This document shows, piece after piece, positions 1 through 8,736 of a stretch of 64,000 bases of DNA. The notes under the pieces were generated by a model. It saw nothing but the letters and a program-made list of their open reading frames with translations. It did no database searches and was not told the DNA's origin. The translations under genes and the position numbers were made by a program. The first letter of the stretch is position 1. Every line of letters begins with the position of its first letter. Origin of the DNA: Cryptosporangium arvum DSM 44712. GTDB taxonomy: Bacteria > Actinomycetota > Actinomycetes > Mycobacteriales > Cryptosporangiaceae. Where the stretch lies: positions 4,402,001 through 4,466,000 of the forward strand of contig NZ_KK073874.1 in NCBI RefSeq assembly GCF_000585375.1. The letters run 5' to 3'.

Positions 1-239
1 ACGCGGTGCCCGACATGGCCACCGACCTGGGGTTGCCGCTCGCGACGATCCCGGGACGCCCGGTCGACCCCGCGGACGTGCCTCCCGGCTGCGCCTACGC
101 GGCCCGGTGCCCGCTCGCCGACGACCACTGCCGGACCGTGGACCCGCCGCTGGCCGAGCACGGCACCGCACACCGGGTGGCCTGCTGGCACGCCGGCGAG
201 GAGCTGCCGGCGACCGAGCGCGGCGAGGAGGCACCGTGA
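1..239 (+). CDS. Peptide ABC transporter ATP-binding subunit, C-terminal end (partial)
   Basis: The frame is open at the left window edge and stops with TGA at 237-239, so only about 79 C-terminal residues are visible. The stretch PPGCAYAARCPLADDHC, with its cysteines, is the C-terminal extension (oligo_HPY type) found on DppD/OppD-class ATPases of peptide importers. The nucleotide-binding core lies outside the window. The next ATPase gene starts in a GTGA overlap with this stop, as in the usual dppD-dppF order, so the binding protein and permeases should lie just upstream. Confidence 0.85.
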   Translation, partial: AVPDMATDLGLPLATIPGRPVDPADVPPGCAYAARCPLADDHCRTVDPPLAEHGTAHRVACWHAGEELPATERGEEAP

Positions 240-952
240 GCGAGTTGCGCTTCGAGGACGTGACCGTGCGGTACGGGCGGCACACCGCCGTCGACGGCGT
301 CAGCCTGACCGTGCCGGACGGCGCCGTGATCGGGCTGGTCGGGGAGTCCGGGTCGGGCAAGTCGACGCTGGCCCGCGCGGCGGTCGGCCTGGCCCCGCTG
401 GCCGGTGGCCGGATCACGCTCGACGGGGCGCCGATCCCGACCCGGGGGCGGCGTCCACTGCAGATGGTCTTCCAGGACCCGTACTCGTCGCTGGACCCGC
501 GGATGACGGTCGGCGCCACGATCGCCGAGGCCATGCCCCGCGGCGCCGACCGGAAAGCCGGTGTCGCGCACCTGCTCGAGCAGGTGCACCTGGACCCCTC
601 GACCGCCCGGTCGCTGCCGTCCCGGCTCTCCGGCGGCCAGCGTCAACGCGTCGCGCTGGCCCGCGCCCTCGCGGCCGACCCCCAGGTCATCATCGCCGAC
701 GAGATCACCTCCGCCCTCGACGTCTCGGTGCAGGGCGCGGTGCTCAACCTCGTCCGCGAGCTCCAGGGCCTCTCGATGCTGTTCATCTCCCACAACCTCG
801 CGGTCGTCCGGTACGTCGCCTCGCACGTCGCGGTGATGCGCAACGGCCGGCTCGTCGAGCACGGCCCCACCGCCCAGGTGCTGGCCGAGCCCGAGCACGA
901 CTACACCCGCGAACTTCTCGCCGCCGTACCCGGCCGAAGGAGCAAGCCTTGA
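236..952 (+). CDS. Peptide ABC transporter ATP-binding subunit (DppF/OppF-like)
   Basis: This 238-residue ATPase would energise import of peptides at the inner face of the membrane together with the preceding subunit. Visible motifs are Walker A GESGSGKST (about residues 38-46), the Q-loop in QMVFQDPYSSLDP, the ABC signature LSGGQRQRV, Walker B VIIADEIT and the H-loop FISHN. I chose GTG 236 because it forms a GTGA overlap with the upstream stop and gives the usual start SELRFEDVTVRYG. An in-frame start at 107 would add unrelated residues inside the upstream gene. It lacks the long C-terminal extension of OppF, so it is a short version. Its stop overlaps the TTG start of the peptidase gene by four bases. 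Confidence 0.9.
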   Translation: MSELRFEDVTVRYGRHTAVDGVSLTVPDGAVIGLVGESGSGKSTLARAAVGLAPLAGGRITLDGAPIPTRGRRPLQMVFQDPYSSLDPRMTVGATIAEAMPRGADRKAGVAHLLEQVHLDPSTARSLPSRLSGGQRQRVALARALAADPQVIIADEITSALDVSVQGAVLNLVRELQGLSMLFISHNLAVVRYVASHVAVMRNGRLVEHGPTAQVLAEPEHDYTRELLAAVPGRRSKP

Positions 953-3900
953 ACATCGCCGATGTGGTGGTCCCGTCCCAGCCGGCGCTCTCGGCGGACG
1001 GCACCCGGATCGCCTACGTACTGCGGACCCTCGACACCGACCAGGACCGCAACGTCGACCAGCTGTGGCTGGTCGGCACCGACGGGGGTGCACCGCGGCG
1101 GCTCACCCGGGGGCCCTCGGACACCGCGCCGAGCTGGTCGCCCGACGGCCGCCGGCTCGCGTTCCTGCGCGACGGGCAGATCGCCCTGCTCGACCTCGAC
1201 GGGGGAGAGCCCGACCGGGTGACCGACCTGCCGCTGGGCGCCGGTGCGCCGCGCTGGAGCCCGGACGGCACCCGCCTCGCGTTCACCGCGCCGGTCGGCG
1301 ACACCGGCGGCCCGATGGTCAGCGACGGTCTCGACTACCAGGCCGACGGCTCGGGCTTCCACGGCGCCGTGCGCAGGCACCTGCACGTCGTCGACCTCGG
1401 TAGCGGTGACGTGCGGCAGCTCACCGACGGCGGGCACGACGTCGGCGCGGTGGCCTGGTCGCCGGACGGGACGACGCTGGCGTTCACCCGGAAGCACGGC
1501 GCCGACAGCGACCTGCGTCACCGCACGCCGGTGTTCCTGCTCGAGGTCGACGCGCCGCACGCCCGGCCCCGCCTGCGCGCGTTCGCCGACGGCGTGGCCT
1601 CCGCCGTGGACTGGGCCGGCTCCGCGCTGCTGGTCACCGGCTGGACCGGCGACCCGCGCGGACACGCCCGCCTGTACCGCGTCGACGACGAGGTGACCGA
1701 GCTCGCCGCCGACGTCGACCGCAACGTCATGCCGGGCGCGCCGGCCTACCCCGGCGGGCTGCCCCGGGAGGCCGACGGCCAGGTCTACTTCTGTCTGCGC
1801 GACCACGGCTGCACCCACCTCTGGGCGGTCGGCCTCGACGGCGCCGACGCCCACGCGGTCGTCGCCGGAGCGGGCCGCGTCGTCTCCGGGCTCTCGATCG
1901 CCGCCGGCCGCGCCGCGATCACGCTGGCCACCCCCACGTCGTTCGGCGAGATCGTCGTCGTGGACCTGGCCACCGGCGCCGAGACCGTGCTCACCGGCAA
2001 CCAGGTCGAGCTGCACCGGCGCGAGGAGCGGTGGTTCACGATCTCCGACGGCACCCGGGTGCAGGGCTGGATCATGCGTGACCCGGCCGCGAGCGGTCCG
2101 CGGCCGCTGGTGCTCGACATCCACGGCGGCCCGCACAACGCGTGGAACGCCGCCGCCGACGAGATGCACCTCTACCACCAGGAGCTGGTCGACCGCGGCT
2201 GGGCCGTGCTGCTGATCAACCCGCGCGGCAGCGACGGCTACGGCGAGGCGCTCTACGACAGCATCAACGGCGGCTGGGGCCTGGCCGACGCGGCCGACTT
2301 CCTCGAGCCGATCGACCAGCTCGTCGCCGAGGGCTTCGCCGACGGCGACCGGCTCGCGGTCACCGGCTACAGCTACGGCGGGTACATGACCTGCTGGCTG
2401 ACCGCCCACGACTACCGGTTCGCGGTCGCGGTGGCCGGTGGGACGGTCAGCGACCTGGTGAGCATCAGCGGCTCCAGCGACGACGCGCACTTCCTGAGCG
2501 TCTACGAGCTCGGCGGCCCGCCCTGGCAGAAGCCGGCCGAGTACGCCGCGATGTCGCCGCTCACCCACGTCTCCGACGTCCGCACGCCGACGCTGCTGCT
2601 GCACGGCGCCGACGACCTGACCTGCCCCGTCGGCCAGGCCCAGCAGTGGCACACCGCGCTGCGCCAGCTGGGCGTCCCGACCCGGCTGGTGGTGTACCCG
2701 AAGGCGTCGCACGCGTTCGTGCTGCTCGGCCCGCCGTCCCAGCGGGTCGACTACGGCCGTCGGCTGGTCGACTGGATCTCCGAGCACACCACCGGACGCG
2801 CCCGCGTCGACGCCGCGCACTGGCAGGACCGGCTGGCCCGGCTCGCCGATCGGCACCAGGTCCCGGGCGCGCAGCTCGGGATCCTCTCCGGTGACCAGTT
2901 GGTCGAGCTCGCCCACGGCGTGCTCCACACCGGCACCGGCGCTCCCGTGCGTACCGACTCGGTGTTCCAGATCGGTTCGATCACCAAGGTCTGGACCGCG
3001 ACCGTGGTGATGGGGCTGATCGACGAGGGCGCGCTGACGCTCGACACCCCGGTCGCCGAGATCGTGCCGGAGCTGCGCCTGGCCGACCCCGAGGTGACCA
3101 AGGCGGTCACCGTGCGGCACCTGCTCACCCACACCAGCGGCATCGACGGCGACGTGTTCACCGACACCGGCCGCGGCGACGACTGCATCGAGAAGTACGT
3201 CGAGCAGCTCGAGGAGGTCGGGCAGAACCACCCGCTCGGGGTCACGTTCTCGTACTGCAACTCCGGGTACTCGCTGCTCGGCCGGGTGATCGAGAAGATC
3301 ACCGGTCTGAGCTGGGACCAGGCGCTGCGCGAGCGGCTGTTCACGCCGCTCGGGCTGACCGGCACCAGCACGCTGCCGGAGGAGGCGCTGCTCTCGTCGG
3401 CCGCGGTCGGTCACCACGACGGCAAGCCGGTCGGTACCTGGATGCTGCCCCGCGCGATCGGGCCCGCCGGGCTGGTCAACTCCACCGTCGCCGACGTGCT
3501 CGCGTTCGCGCGGGCGCACCTGACCGGGGGGCTGATCAGCGCCGACAGCGCGGCCGCGATGGCCGCCTTCCAGGCCGACCTGCCGGACAAGCAGATCCTC
3601 GGCGACTCGTGGGGCCTCGGCTGGATCCGCTTCGACTGGGACGGCCACCGGCTGATCGGCCACGACGGCACGACGCTGGGCCAGGCCGCGTTCCTGCGGA
3701 TCCTGCCCTCGCACGGGCTGGCCGTCGTGCTGCTCACCAACGGCGGGCACGGCCGCGATCTGTACGAGGAGCTGTTCCGGGAGATCTTCGGCGAGCTCGC
3801 CGGCGTCGCGGTGCCGCGCCCGTTCGCGCCGGGGTCCTACGACGGCGACGTGACGCCGTACGTGGGCACCTACCAGCGGGCCGGGGTGCGGATGGAGGTC

Positions 3901-4119
3901 GAGGCCGACCCGCCGCTCCTGCGCACGACGATCATCGGCCCGCTCGCCGAGCTGGAGCCGAACACCGTCGACGAGTACACGCTGGTCCCGTCGGGCCCCG
4001 GCGTGTTCGCGGTGAAGCCACCGGAGGCGGAGAACTGGATGCCGGTCACCTTCTACTCCCTGCCCAGCGGCGAGCCGTACCTGCATTTCGGCGTGCGGGC
4101 GACCCCGAAGGTCAGCTGA
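949..4119 (+). CDS. S9 prolyl-oligopeptidase fused to a serine beta-lactamase-fold hydrolase
   Basis: This 1056-residue cytoplasmic protein has two hydrolase halves. Residues 1 to about 380 are a WD40-like beta-propeller with repeated WSPDG motifs (ARRLTRG, RLAFT). Residues of about 400-635 are an S9 catalytic domain with nucleophile Ser475 in GYSYGG, Asp556 in HGADD and His588 in KASHAF. Residues of about 640-1056 are a class C beta-lactamase/CubicO-type domain with Ser677-x-x-Lys680 in GSITK, Tyr769-x-Asn771 in YCN and a His905-Asp-Gly907 motif in place of KTG. No signal peptide is seen. The TTG start at 949 overlaps the transporter stop by four bases, which suggests translational coupling. 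Each half alone is a normal-length family member, so this is a true fusion. The second half could act on D-residue amide bonds, but that is inference. Confidence 0.9.
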   Translation: MNIADVVVPSQPALSADGTRIAYVLRTLDTDQDRNVDQLWLVGTDGGAPRRLTRGPSDTAPSWSPDGRRLAFLRDGQIALLDLDGGEPDRVTDLPLGAGAPRWSPDGTRLAFTAPVGDTGGPMVSDGLDYQADGSGFHGAVRRHLHVVDLGSGDVRQLTDGGHDVGAVAWSPDGTTLAFTRKHGADSDLRHRTPVFLLEVDAPHARPRLRAFADGVASAVDWAGSALLVTGWTGDPRGHARLYRVDDEVTELAADVDRNVMPGAPAYPGGLPREADGQVYFCLRDHGCTHLWAVGLDGADAHAVVAGAGRVVSGLSIAAGRAAITLATPTSFGEIVVVDLATGAETVLTGNQVELHRREERWFTISDGTRVQGWIMRDPAASGPRPLVLDIHGGPHNAWNAAADEMHLYHQELVDRGWAVLLINPRGSDGYGEALYDSINGGWGLADAADFLEPIDQLVAEGFADGDRLAVTGYSYGGYMTCWLTAHDYRFAVAVAGGTVSDLVSISGSSDDAHFLSVYELGGPPWQKPAEYAAMSPLTHVSDVRTPTLLLHGADDLTCPVGQAQQWHTALRQLGVPTRLVVYPKASHAFVLLGPPSQRVDYGRRLVDWISEHTTGRARVDAAHWQDRLARLADRHQVPGAQLGILSGDQLVELAHGVLHTGTGAPVRTDSVFQIGSITKVWTATVVMGLIDEGALTLDTPVAEIVPELRLADPEVTKAVTVRHLLTHTSGIDGDVFTDTGRGDDCIEKYVEQLEEVGQNHPLGVTFSYCNSGYSLLGRVIEKITGLSWDQALRERLFTPLGLTGTSTLPEEALLSSAAVGHHDGKPVGTWMLPRAIGPAGLVNSTVADVLAFARAHLTGGLISADSAAAMAAFQADLPDKQILGDSWGLGWIRFDWDGHRLIGHDGTTLGQAAFLRILPSHGLAVVLLTNGGHGRDLYEELFREIFGELAGVAVPRPFAPGSYDGDVTPYVGTYQRAGVRMEVEADPPLLRTTIIGPLAELEPNTVDEYTLVPSGPGVFAVKPPEAENWMPVTFYSLPSGEPYLHFGVRATPKVS

Positions 4120-5207
4120 TGGCCGACCTCCGGGACATGCTCGCCGACGCGCGTGCGCTGATCGAGTGCGAGTCGCCCTCCAGTGACCTGGCCGCCGTCG
4201 GGCGGTCGGCCGACGTCGTCGCCGAGGTCGGCGCCGGCATCCTCGGTGCCGCGCCGGAGCGGATCGTGATCGACGGCCGGACGCACCTGCGCTGGCGGCT
4301 CGGTGAGTCCGAGCCCCGCGTGCTGCTGCTCGGCCACCACGACACGGTCTGGCCGATCGGGACGCTCGCCGGCCGCCCGTTCGCGGTCGAGAGCGGGATC
4401 CTGCGCGGACCCGGCTGCTTCGACATGAAGATCGGGCTGGTCATGGCGTTGCACGCCGCCGCCGGTCTGGACGGCGTCACGCTGCTCGTGACCGGCGACG
4501 AGGAGATCGGCTCGCCGAGCTCGCGCGCGCTGATCGAGGAGGAGGCCAAGGCGGCGGCGGCCGCGCTGGTGCTCGAGGCGTCCGTCGACGGGCACGTCAA
4601 GTGCGAGCGCAAAGGCGTCTCGCTGTACGAGGTGCGCGTGGCCGGACGCGCCGCGCACGCCGGCCTCGAACCGGAGCGCGGCGTCAACGCCACCGTGGAG
4701 CTCGCCCACCAGGTGCTGGCGGTCAGCGCGCTCGCCGACCCGGCGACCGGAACGACGGTCACCCCGACGGTCGCGCGCTCCGGCGTCACCACGAACACGG
4801 TTCCGGCCGAGAGCACGTTCGCGGTCGACGTGCGGGCCGGGAGCGTGACCGAGCAGGAACGGGTGGACCGCGCGATGCGGTCGCTGTGGACGGTCGACCC
4901 GCGGGCCCGGATCGAGACGGCCGGCGGCGTGAACCGGCCGCCGCTGGAAGCGTCGGCCTCGGACGGGCTCTACGCGACGCTGTGCCGGATCGCGGTGGCC
5001 CGCGGCCTGCCGGTGCCCGGGCGCGCCGCGGTCGGGGGCGCGTCCGACGGGAACTTCACCGCCGGCGTCGGCACCCCCACCCTGGACGGGCTCGGCGCGG
5101 TCGGCGGCGGCGCCCACGCCGACGACGAGCACGTCGTCATCGGTGAGATCACCCCCCGGACCGCGCTGCTGCGCGCTCTGGTCGAGCACCTGCTGGTCTC
5201 CCAATGA
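4119..5207 (+). CDS. M20 family metallohydrolase (carboxypeptidase/desuccinylase type)
   Basis: The 362-residue product has the M20/ArgE/CPG2 layout. Metal-site motifs are LLLGHHDTVWP (His, Asp), GPGCFDMKIG (bridging Asp), TGDEEIGSPSS (catalytic Glu pair) and a late HADDEH. A dimerisation lid domain sits between about residues 165 and 270. Such enzymes hydrolyse N-acyl amino acids or C-terminal peptide bonds using two zinc ions. The ATG start overlaps the preceding stop by one base (TGATG). It lies directly before a GNAT acyltransferase and an NSAR/OSBS-type racemase. From that context I infer desuccinylation of N-succinyl-L-amino acids, though a glutamate carboxypeptidase-like role is possible. 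No signal peptide, so cytoplasmic. Confidence 0.85.
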   Translation: MADLRDMLADARALIECESPSSDLAAVGRSADVVAEVGAGILGAAPERIVIDGRTHLRWRLGESEPRVLLLGHHDTVWPIGTLAGRPFAVESGILRGPGCFDMKIGLVMALHAAAGLDGVTLLVTGDEEIGSPSSRALIEEEAKAAAAALVLEASVDGHVKCERKGVSLYEVRVAGRAAHAGLEPERGVNATVELAHQVLAVSALADPATGTTVTPTVARSGVTTNTVPAESTFAVDVRAGSVTEQERVDRAMRSLWTVDPRARIETAGGVNRPPLEASASDGLYATLCRIAVARGLPVPGRAAVGGASDGNFTAGVGTPTLDGLGAVGGGAHADDEHVVIGEITPRTALLRALVEHLLVSQ

Positions 5208-6013
5208 CGAGGAGCGAGAACGCCGTGACCGATCACCCGACGCAGACGGCGGAGGCCGCCGCGCACAAGGCCGGCGTCGTGGTGCGTGAGCTCACCGACA
5301 TGGTCCGCATCACCGAGGCGGTCGACCTGCTCGCGTCCATCTGGGGCCGCGCGGCGAACCCGCCGGTGACCGCGGAACTGATGCGCGCCTTCAGCAAGGC
5401 CGGCAACTACGTGACCGGCGCGTTCGACGACGACCGGCTGATCGGCGCCTGCGTCGCGTTCTTCCACGAGCCGGCCGGCAGCGCGCTGCACAGCCACATC
5501 GCCGGGGTGTCGCGCGACGCGGCCGGCCGGGGCGTGGGCTTCGCGCTCAAGCTGCACCAGCGCGCGTGGGCGCTGCAGCGCGGGGTCGCCGACATCGTCT
5601 GGACGTTCGACCCGCTGGTGGCCCGCAACGCCTACTTCAACATCGCCAAGCTCGGCGCCCGCCCGGCCGAGTACCTGCCGAACTTCTACGGCGCGATGTC
5701 CGACGCGATCAACACCGGCGAGGACTCCGACCGGCTGCTGGTGCACTGGCGGCTGCGTGAGTACGACGACGAGCGGCCCGGCACGCCGCCCGGCGCGGGG
5801 GTGTCGCTGGCCGTCGGTGCGGACGGCGGCCCGCTTCCGTCCCCGGTCGACGGCCCGGTCCACCTGGTCGCGGTCCCTCGCGACATCGAGGCGATGCGGG
5901 CCGATGACCCGGCGCTGGCGCGGCGCTGGCGGATCGCCGTGCGCGAAGCACTGACCGGCCAGATCGAGGGCTTCGACCCGGCCGGTTTCTACGTGGTACG
6001 GAGGGAATCGTGA
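5204..6013 (+). CDS. GNAT acyltransferase of the COG3375 type
   Basis: This 269-residue protein has a GNAT core. It contains the acceptor-loop signature VSRDAAGRGVGFALKL (acyl-CoA pyrophosphate binding, R-G-x-G pattern) and FNIAKLGARPAEYLPNFYG near residues 145-165, followed by a C-terminal extension rich in Asp and Pro. COG3375 proteins are often encoded beside OSBS/NSAR enzymes, and in Geobacillus such a protein is reported to succinylate D-amino acids from succinyl-CoA. The ATG at 5204 overlaps the M20 stop by four bases. A GTG at 5225 is an alternative start. Its own stop overlaps the racemase start, so the three enzymes are probably made together. Confidence 0.82.
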   Translation: MTRSENAVTDHPTQTAEAAAHKAGVVVRELTDMVRITEAVDLLASIWGRAANPPVTAELMRAFSKAGNYVTGAFDDDRLIGACVAFFHEPAGSALHSHIAGVSRDAAGRGVGFALKLHQRAWALQRGVADIVWTFDPLVARNAYFNIAKLGARPAEYLPNFYGAMSDAINTGEDSDRLLVHWRLREYDDERPGTPPGAGVSLAVGADGGPLPSPVDGPVHLVAVPRDIEAMRADDPALARRWRIAVREALTGQIEGFDPAGFYVVRRES

Positions 6014-7116
6014 AGCTGACCGGCGTCCAGTTGCGGCGCATCTCCATGCCCCTGGTGGCCCCGTTCCGGACGTCGTTCGGCACGCAGACCACCCGGGAGC
6101 TCCTGCTCGTCGGCGTGATCGGCGACGACGTGGAGGGCTGGGGCGAGTGCGTGGCGATGGCCGACCCGCTGTACTCACCCGAGTACCTCGACGCGGCCGC
6201 GGACGTGCTGCGCCGCTTCCTGGTGCCCGCCGTACGCGCCGCCGGTTCGCTCGCCGCGCCCGACGTCGCCCGGCTGCTGGCGCCGTTCAAGGGCCACCAG
6301 ATGGCCAAGGCGGCGCTCGAGATGGCGATCCTCGACGCCGAGCTGCGTGCCGCGGGCCGCTCGTTCGCGCGTGAGCTCGGCGCGGTGCGCGACCGGGTGC
6401 CGTGCGGAGTGTCGGTCGGCATCATGGACAGCATCCCGCAGCTGCTCGACGCCGTCGGCGGCTACCTCGACGAGGGCTACGTCCGGATCAAGCTCAAGAT
6501 CGAACCGGGCTGGGACGTCGAACCGGTCCGCGCGGTCCGCGAGCGCTTCGGCGACGACGTGCTGCTGCAGGTCGACGCGAACACCGCGTACACCGTCGGC
6601 GACGCGCGTCACCTGGCCCGGCTGGACCCGTTCGACCTGCTCCTGATCGAGCAGCCGCTCGACGAGGACGACATCCTCGGGCACGCCGAGCTCGCCCGGC
6701 AGATCAGCACGCCGGTCTGCCTGGACGAGTCGATCACCTCGGCCAGGGCCGCGGCGGCCGCGATCCGGCTGGACGCGTGCCGGATCGTCAACATCAAGCC
6801 GGGACGGGTCGGCGGCTACCTCGAGGCGCGGCGGATCCACGACGTCTGCGTCGCGCACGGCGTACCGGTCTGGTGCGGTGGCATGCTCGAGACCGGTCTG
6901 GGCCGGGCGGCGAACGTCGCGCTGGCCGCGCTGCCGGGCTTCACGCTGCCCGGTGACACGTCGGGCTCCGGGCGGTACTACGCCGCCGACGTCACCGAAC
7001 CGTTCGTGCTGCGCGACGGCCACCTCGACGTGCCCACCGGCCCCGGGCTCGGTGTCGTGCCGATCCCGGACCGGCTGGACGAGGTCACGACCTCGATCGA
7101 GTGGCTCCCGGGTTAA
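6010..7116 (+). CDS. N-succinylamino-acid racemase / o-succinylbenzoate synthase family enzyme
   Basis: This 368-residue enolase-superfamily enzyme has a complete active site. It has Lys161-x-Lys163 in VRIKLKIEPG, metal ligands Asp189 (QVDAN), Glu214 (LIEQP) and Asp239 (CLDES), and base Lys263 in VNIKPGRVGG. The length and residue numbers match what I recall for the Amycolatopsis NSAR/OSBS. The family interconverts D- and L-N-succinylamino acids and can also dehydrate SHCHC in menaquinone synthesis. No other men genes are nearby, whereas an acyltransferase and an M20 hydrolase are, so the racemase role is favoured by context. The GTG start at 6010 overlaps the GNAT stop (GTGA). Confidence 0.88.
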   Translation: MKLTGVQLRRISMPLVAPFRTSFGTQTTRELLLVGVIGDDVEGWGECVAMADPLYSPEYLDAAADVLRRFLVPAVRAAGSLAAPDVARLLAPFKGHQMAKAALEMAILDAELRAAGRSFARELGAVRDRVPCGVSVGIMDSIPQLLDAVGGYLDEGYVRIKLKIEPGWDVEPVRAVRERFGDDVLLQVDANTAYTVGDARHLARLDPFDLLLIEQPLDEDDILGHAELARQISTPVCLDESITSARAAAAAIRLDACRIVNIKPGRVGGYLEARRIHDVCVAHGVPVWCGGMLETGLGRAANVALAALPGFTLPGDTSGSGRYYAADVTEPFVLRDGHLDVPTGPGLGVVPIPDRLDEVTTSIEWLPG

Positions 7117-7125
7117 CGTGAGCAC

Positions 7126-8736
7126 GTGCGCCCACGCGTGAACCTCGGACGGGTCGTCGACGATCTGGGTGCCACGCTGCTGGAGCACGCGTACGGCGAG
7201 GTCGATCGGCCGGAGGAGATCGCCGCCGTGGTCTTCTACGACGTGCTCGACCAGCCGGTGCTGCCGGCCGACGCGCTGGTGCTCGGGATCGGCGTCGACG
7301 CCTCGCCCGGGCTCCTGCGCGCGCTGGGGGAGCAGAAGGCGGCCGCGCTCGTCGTCCGCGCGCCGGTCGAGGTGACCGACGAGCTGCGTGCCGCGGTCGA
7401 CGACACCGGGGTCACCGTGCTGGGCCTGCGCCGTGGAGCGTCCTGGGGTCACTTCAGCGACCTGCTGCGGTCCCTGCTCACGCCCGGCGCCGACGACGGG
7501 CCGGCCGACGAGGCCCTGCTCGGCGGCCTGCCCGCCGGTGACCTGTTCGCGGTCGCCAACGCGATCGCGGCGCTGCTCGACGCACCGGTCACGATCGAGG
7601 ACCGCAGCTCCCGCGTGCTGGCGTTCTCCGGACGGCAGGACGAGGCCGACTCGTCGCGCGTCGACACGATCCTCGGGCGGCAGGTGCCGGAGCGCTACGC
7701 CCGGATGCTGCACGAGCGGGGCGTCTTCCGGGAACTGCTCCGCGGCGACCAGCCGGTCTACGTCGAGCCGATCCCGGACCGGCACAACGGGTTCAGCATT
7801 CCCCGGGTCGCGATCTCGGTGCGCGCCGGCGACGAGGTGCTCGGCTCGATCTGGGCCGCGGTCCCCGGCCCGCTCACCGACGAGCGCAGCGCGGCGCTGC
7901 GGGAGGCCGCCACCCTGGTCGCGCTGCACCTGCTGCGGATCCGCGCCGGGGCCGACGTGCAGCGCCGGATGCGTGCCGACCTGCTCAACACCGCGCTCGA
8001 GGGCGGGCACGGCGCGCGCGAGGCCCTGGAGCGTCTCGGCCTGTCCAGCCAGCCGCTGCTCGTGCTCGGCGTGGCGCTCGACGAACGCGACAACGCCGAC
8101 AGCGCGGGCGTCATCCAGGACCGGCAGGGGCTCAGCGACGCGTTCGCGCTGCACCTCAACGCGGTGCACCCGCGGGCCGTCGCGGCGGCGATCGGGGCGG
8201 TCACGTACGGGCTGCTGCCGATGACCGGGGTGCCGGAGCGGGCCGAGACCCGGGCCGTGCGCATCCTGCAGGGGTTCGTCGACCGGGTCGGCGGCCGGCT
8301 GCCGTCGATCACGGCGGTGGGGCCGGTGGCCCGGGGGCTGTCCGACGTCGCCCGCAGCCGGTCGAGCGTCGACCGGGTGCTCCGGGTGCTGCGCGACGGG
8401 CGGCCCGACCGGCGGATCGGCCGGTTCGACGAGCTCCAGGGCGAGGCGCTGGTCTCCGAGCTGCGTGAGCTGGCCGCCGCCCGGGGCGAGAAACCGGCCG
8501 GTGCGCTGGCGCGCCTGGCCGACTACGACCGCGAGCACCGCGGCAACCTGGTGGAGACGCTGCGCGCGTGGCTCGACGCGTTCGGCGACTCGGTGCTGGC
8601 CGCGGAGGCGGTCGGCGTGCACCAGAACACGTTCCGGTACCGGCTGCGGCGGGTGGCCGAGGTCGGCCAGTGCGACCTGAACGACCCCGACCAGCGCTTC
8701 GGCCTGATGGTGCAGGTGCGTGTGCTGGGCGGCTAA
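7126..8736 (+). CDS. PucR family transcriptional regulator
   Basis: The 536-residue protein has the PucR/CdaR layout. It has an N-terminal sensing region, a central GGDEF-like CdaR segment (about 290-400), and a C-terminal helix-turn-helix in AEAVGVHQNTFRYRLRRV near residues 498-516. It starts at GTG 7126, nine bases after the racemase stop, so it is probably the last gene of the peptide/D-amino-acid unit and its local activator. In-frame GTG 7138 is an alternative. The 3' end overlaps the opposed LysR gene by four bases. Known PucR-type proteins activate catabolic operons in response to the substrate; the ligand here is not visible. Confidence 0.9.
   Translation: MRPRVNLGRVVDDLGATLLEHAYGEVDRPEEIAAVVFYDVLDQPVLPADALVLGIGVDASPGLLRALGEQKAAALVVRAPVEVTDELRAAVDDTGVTVLGLRRGASWGHFSDLLRSLLTPGADDGPADEALLGGLPAGDLFAVANAIAALLDAPVTIEDRSSRVLAFSGRQDEADSSRVDTILGRQVPERYARMLHERGVFRELLRGDQPVYVEPIPDRHNGFSIPRVAISVRAGDEVLGSIWAAVPGPLTDERSAALREAATLVALHLLRIRAGADVQRRMRADLLNTALEGGHGAREALERLGLSSQPLLVLGVALDERDNADSAGVIQDRQGLSDAFALHLNAVHPRAVAAAIGAVTYGLLPMTGVPERAETRAVRILQGFVDRVGGRLPSITAVGPVARGLSDVARSRSSVDRVLRVLRDGRPDRRIGRFDELQGEALVSELRELAAARGEKPAGALARLADYDREHRGNLVETLRAWLDAFGDSVLAAEAVGVHQNTFRYRLRRVAEVGQCDLNDPDQRFGLMVQVRVLGG

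Noticed and set aside
901-4086. Very long minus-strand open frame over the S9/beta-lactamase gene
   Set aside because: It is the antisense of a clear coding gene with full active-site motifs; in this GC-rich DNA antisense frames stay open by codon bias. Its translation is Arg/Gly/Val/Ala-rich without motifs.
6010-7116. Annotating the enzyme simply as MenC of menaquinone synthesis
   Set aside because: Sequence alone cannot separate OSBS from NSAR; no men genes are near and the coupled GNAT and M20 genes favour the racemase pathway.
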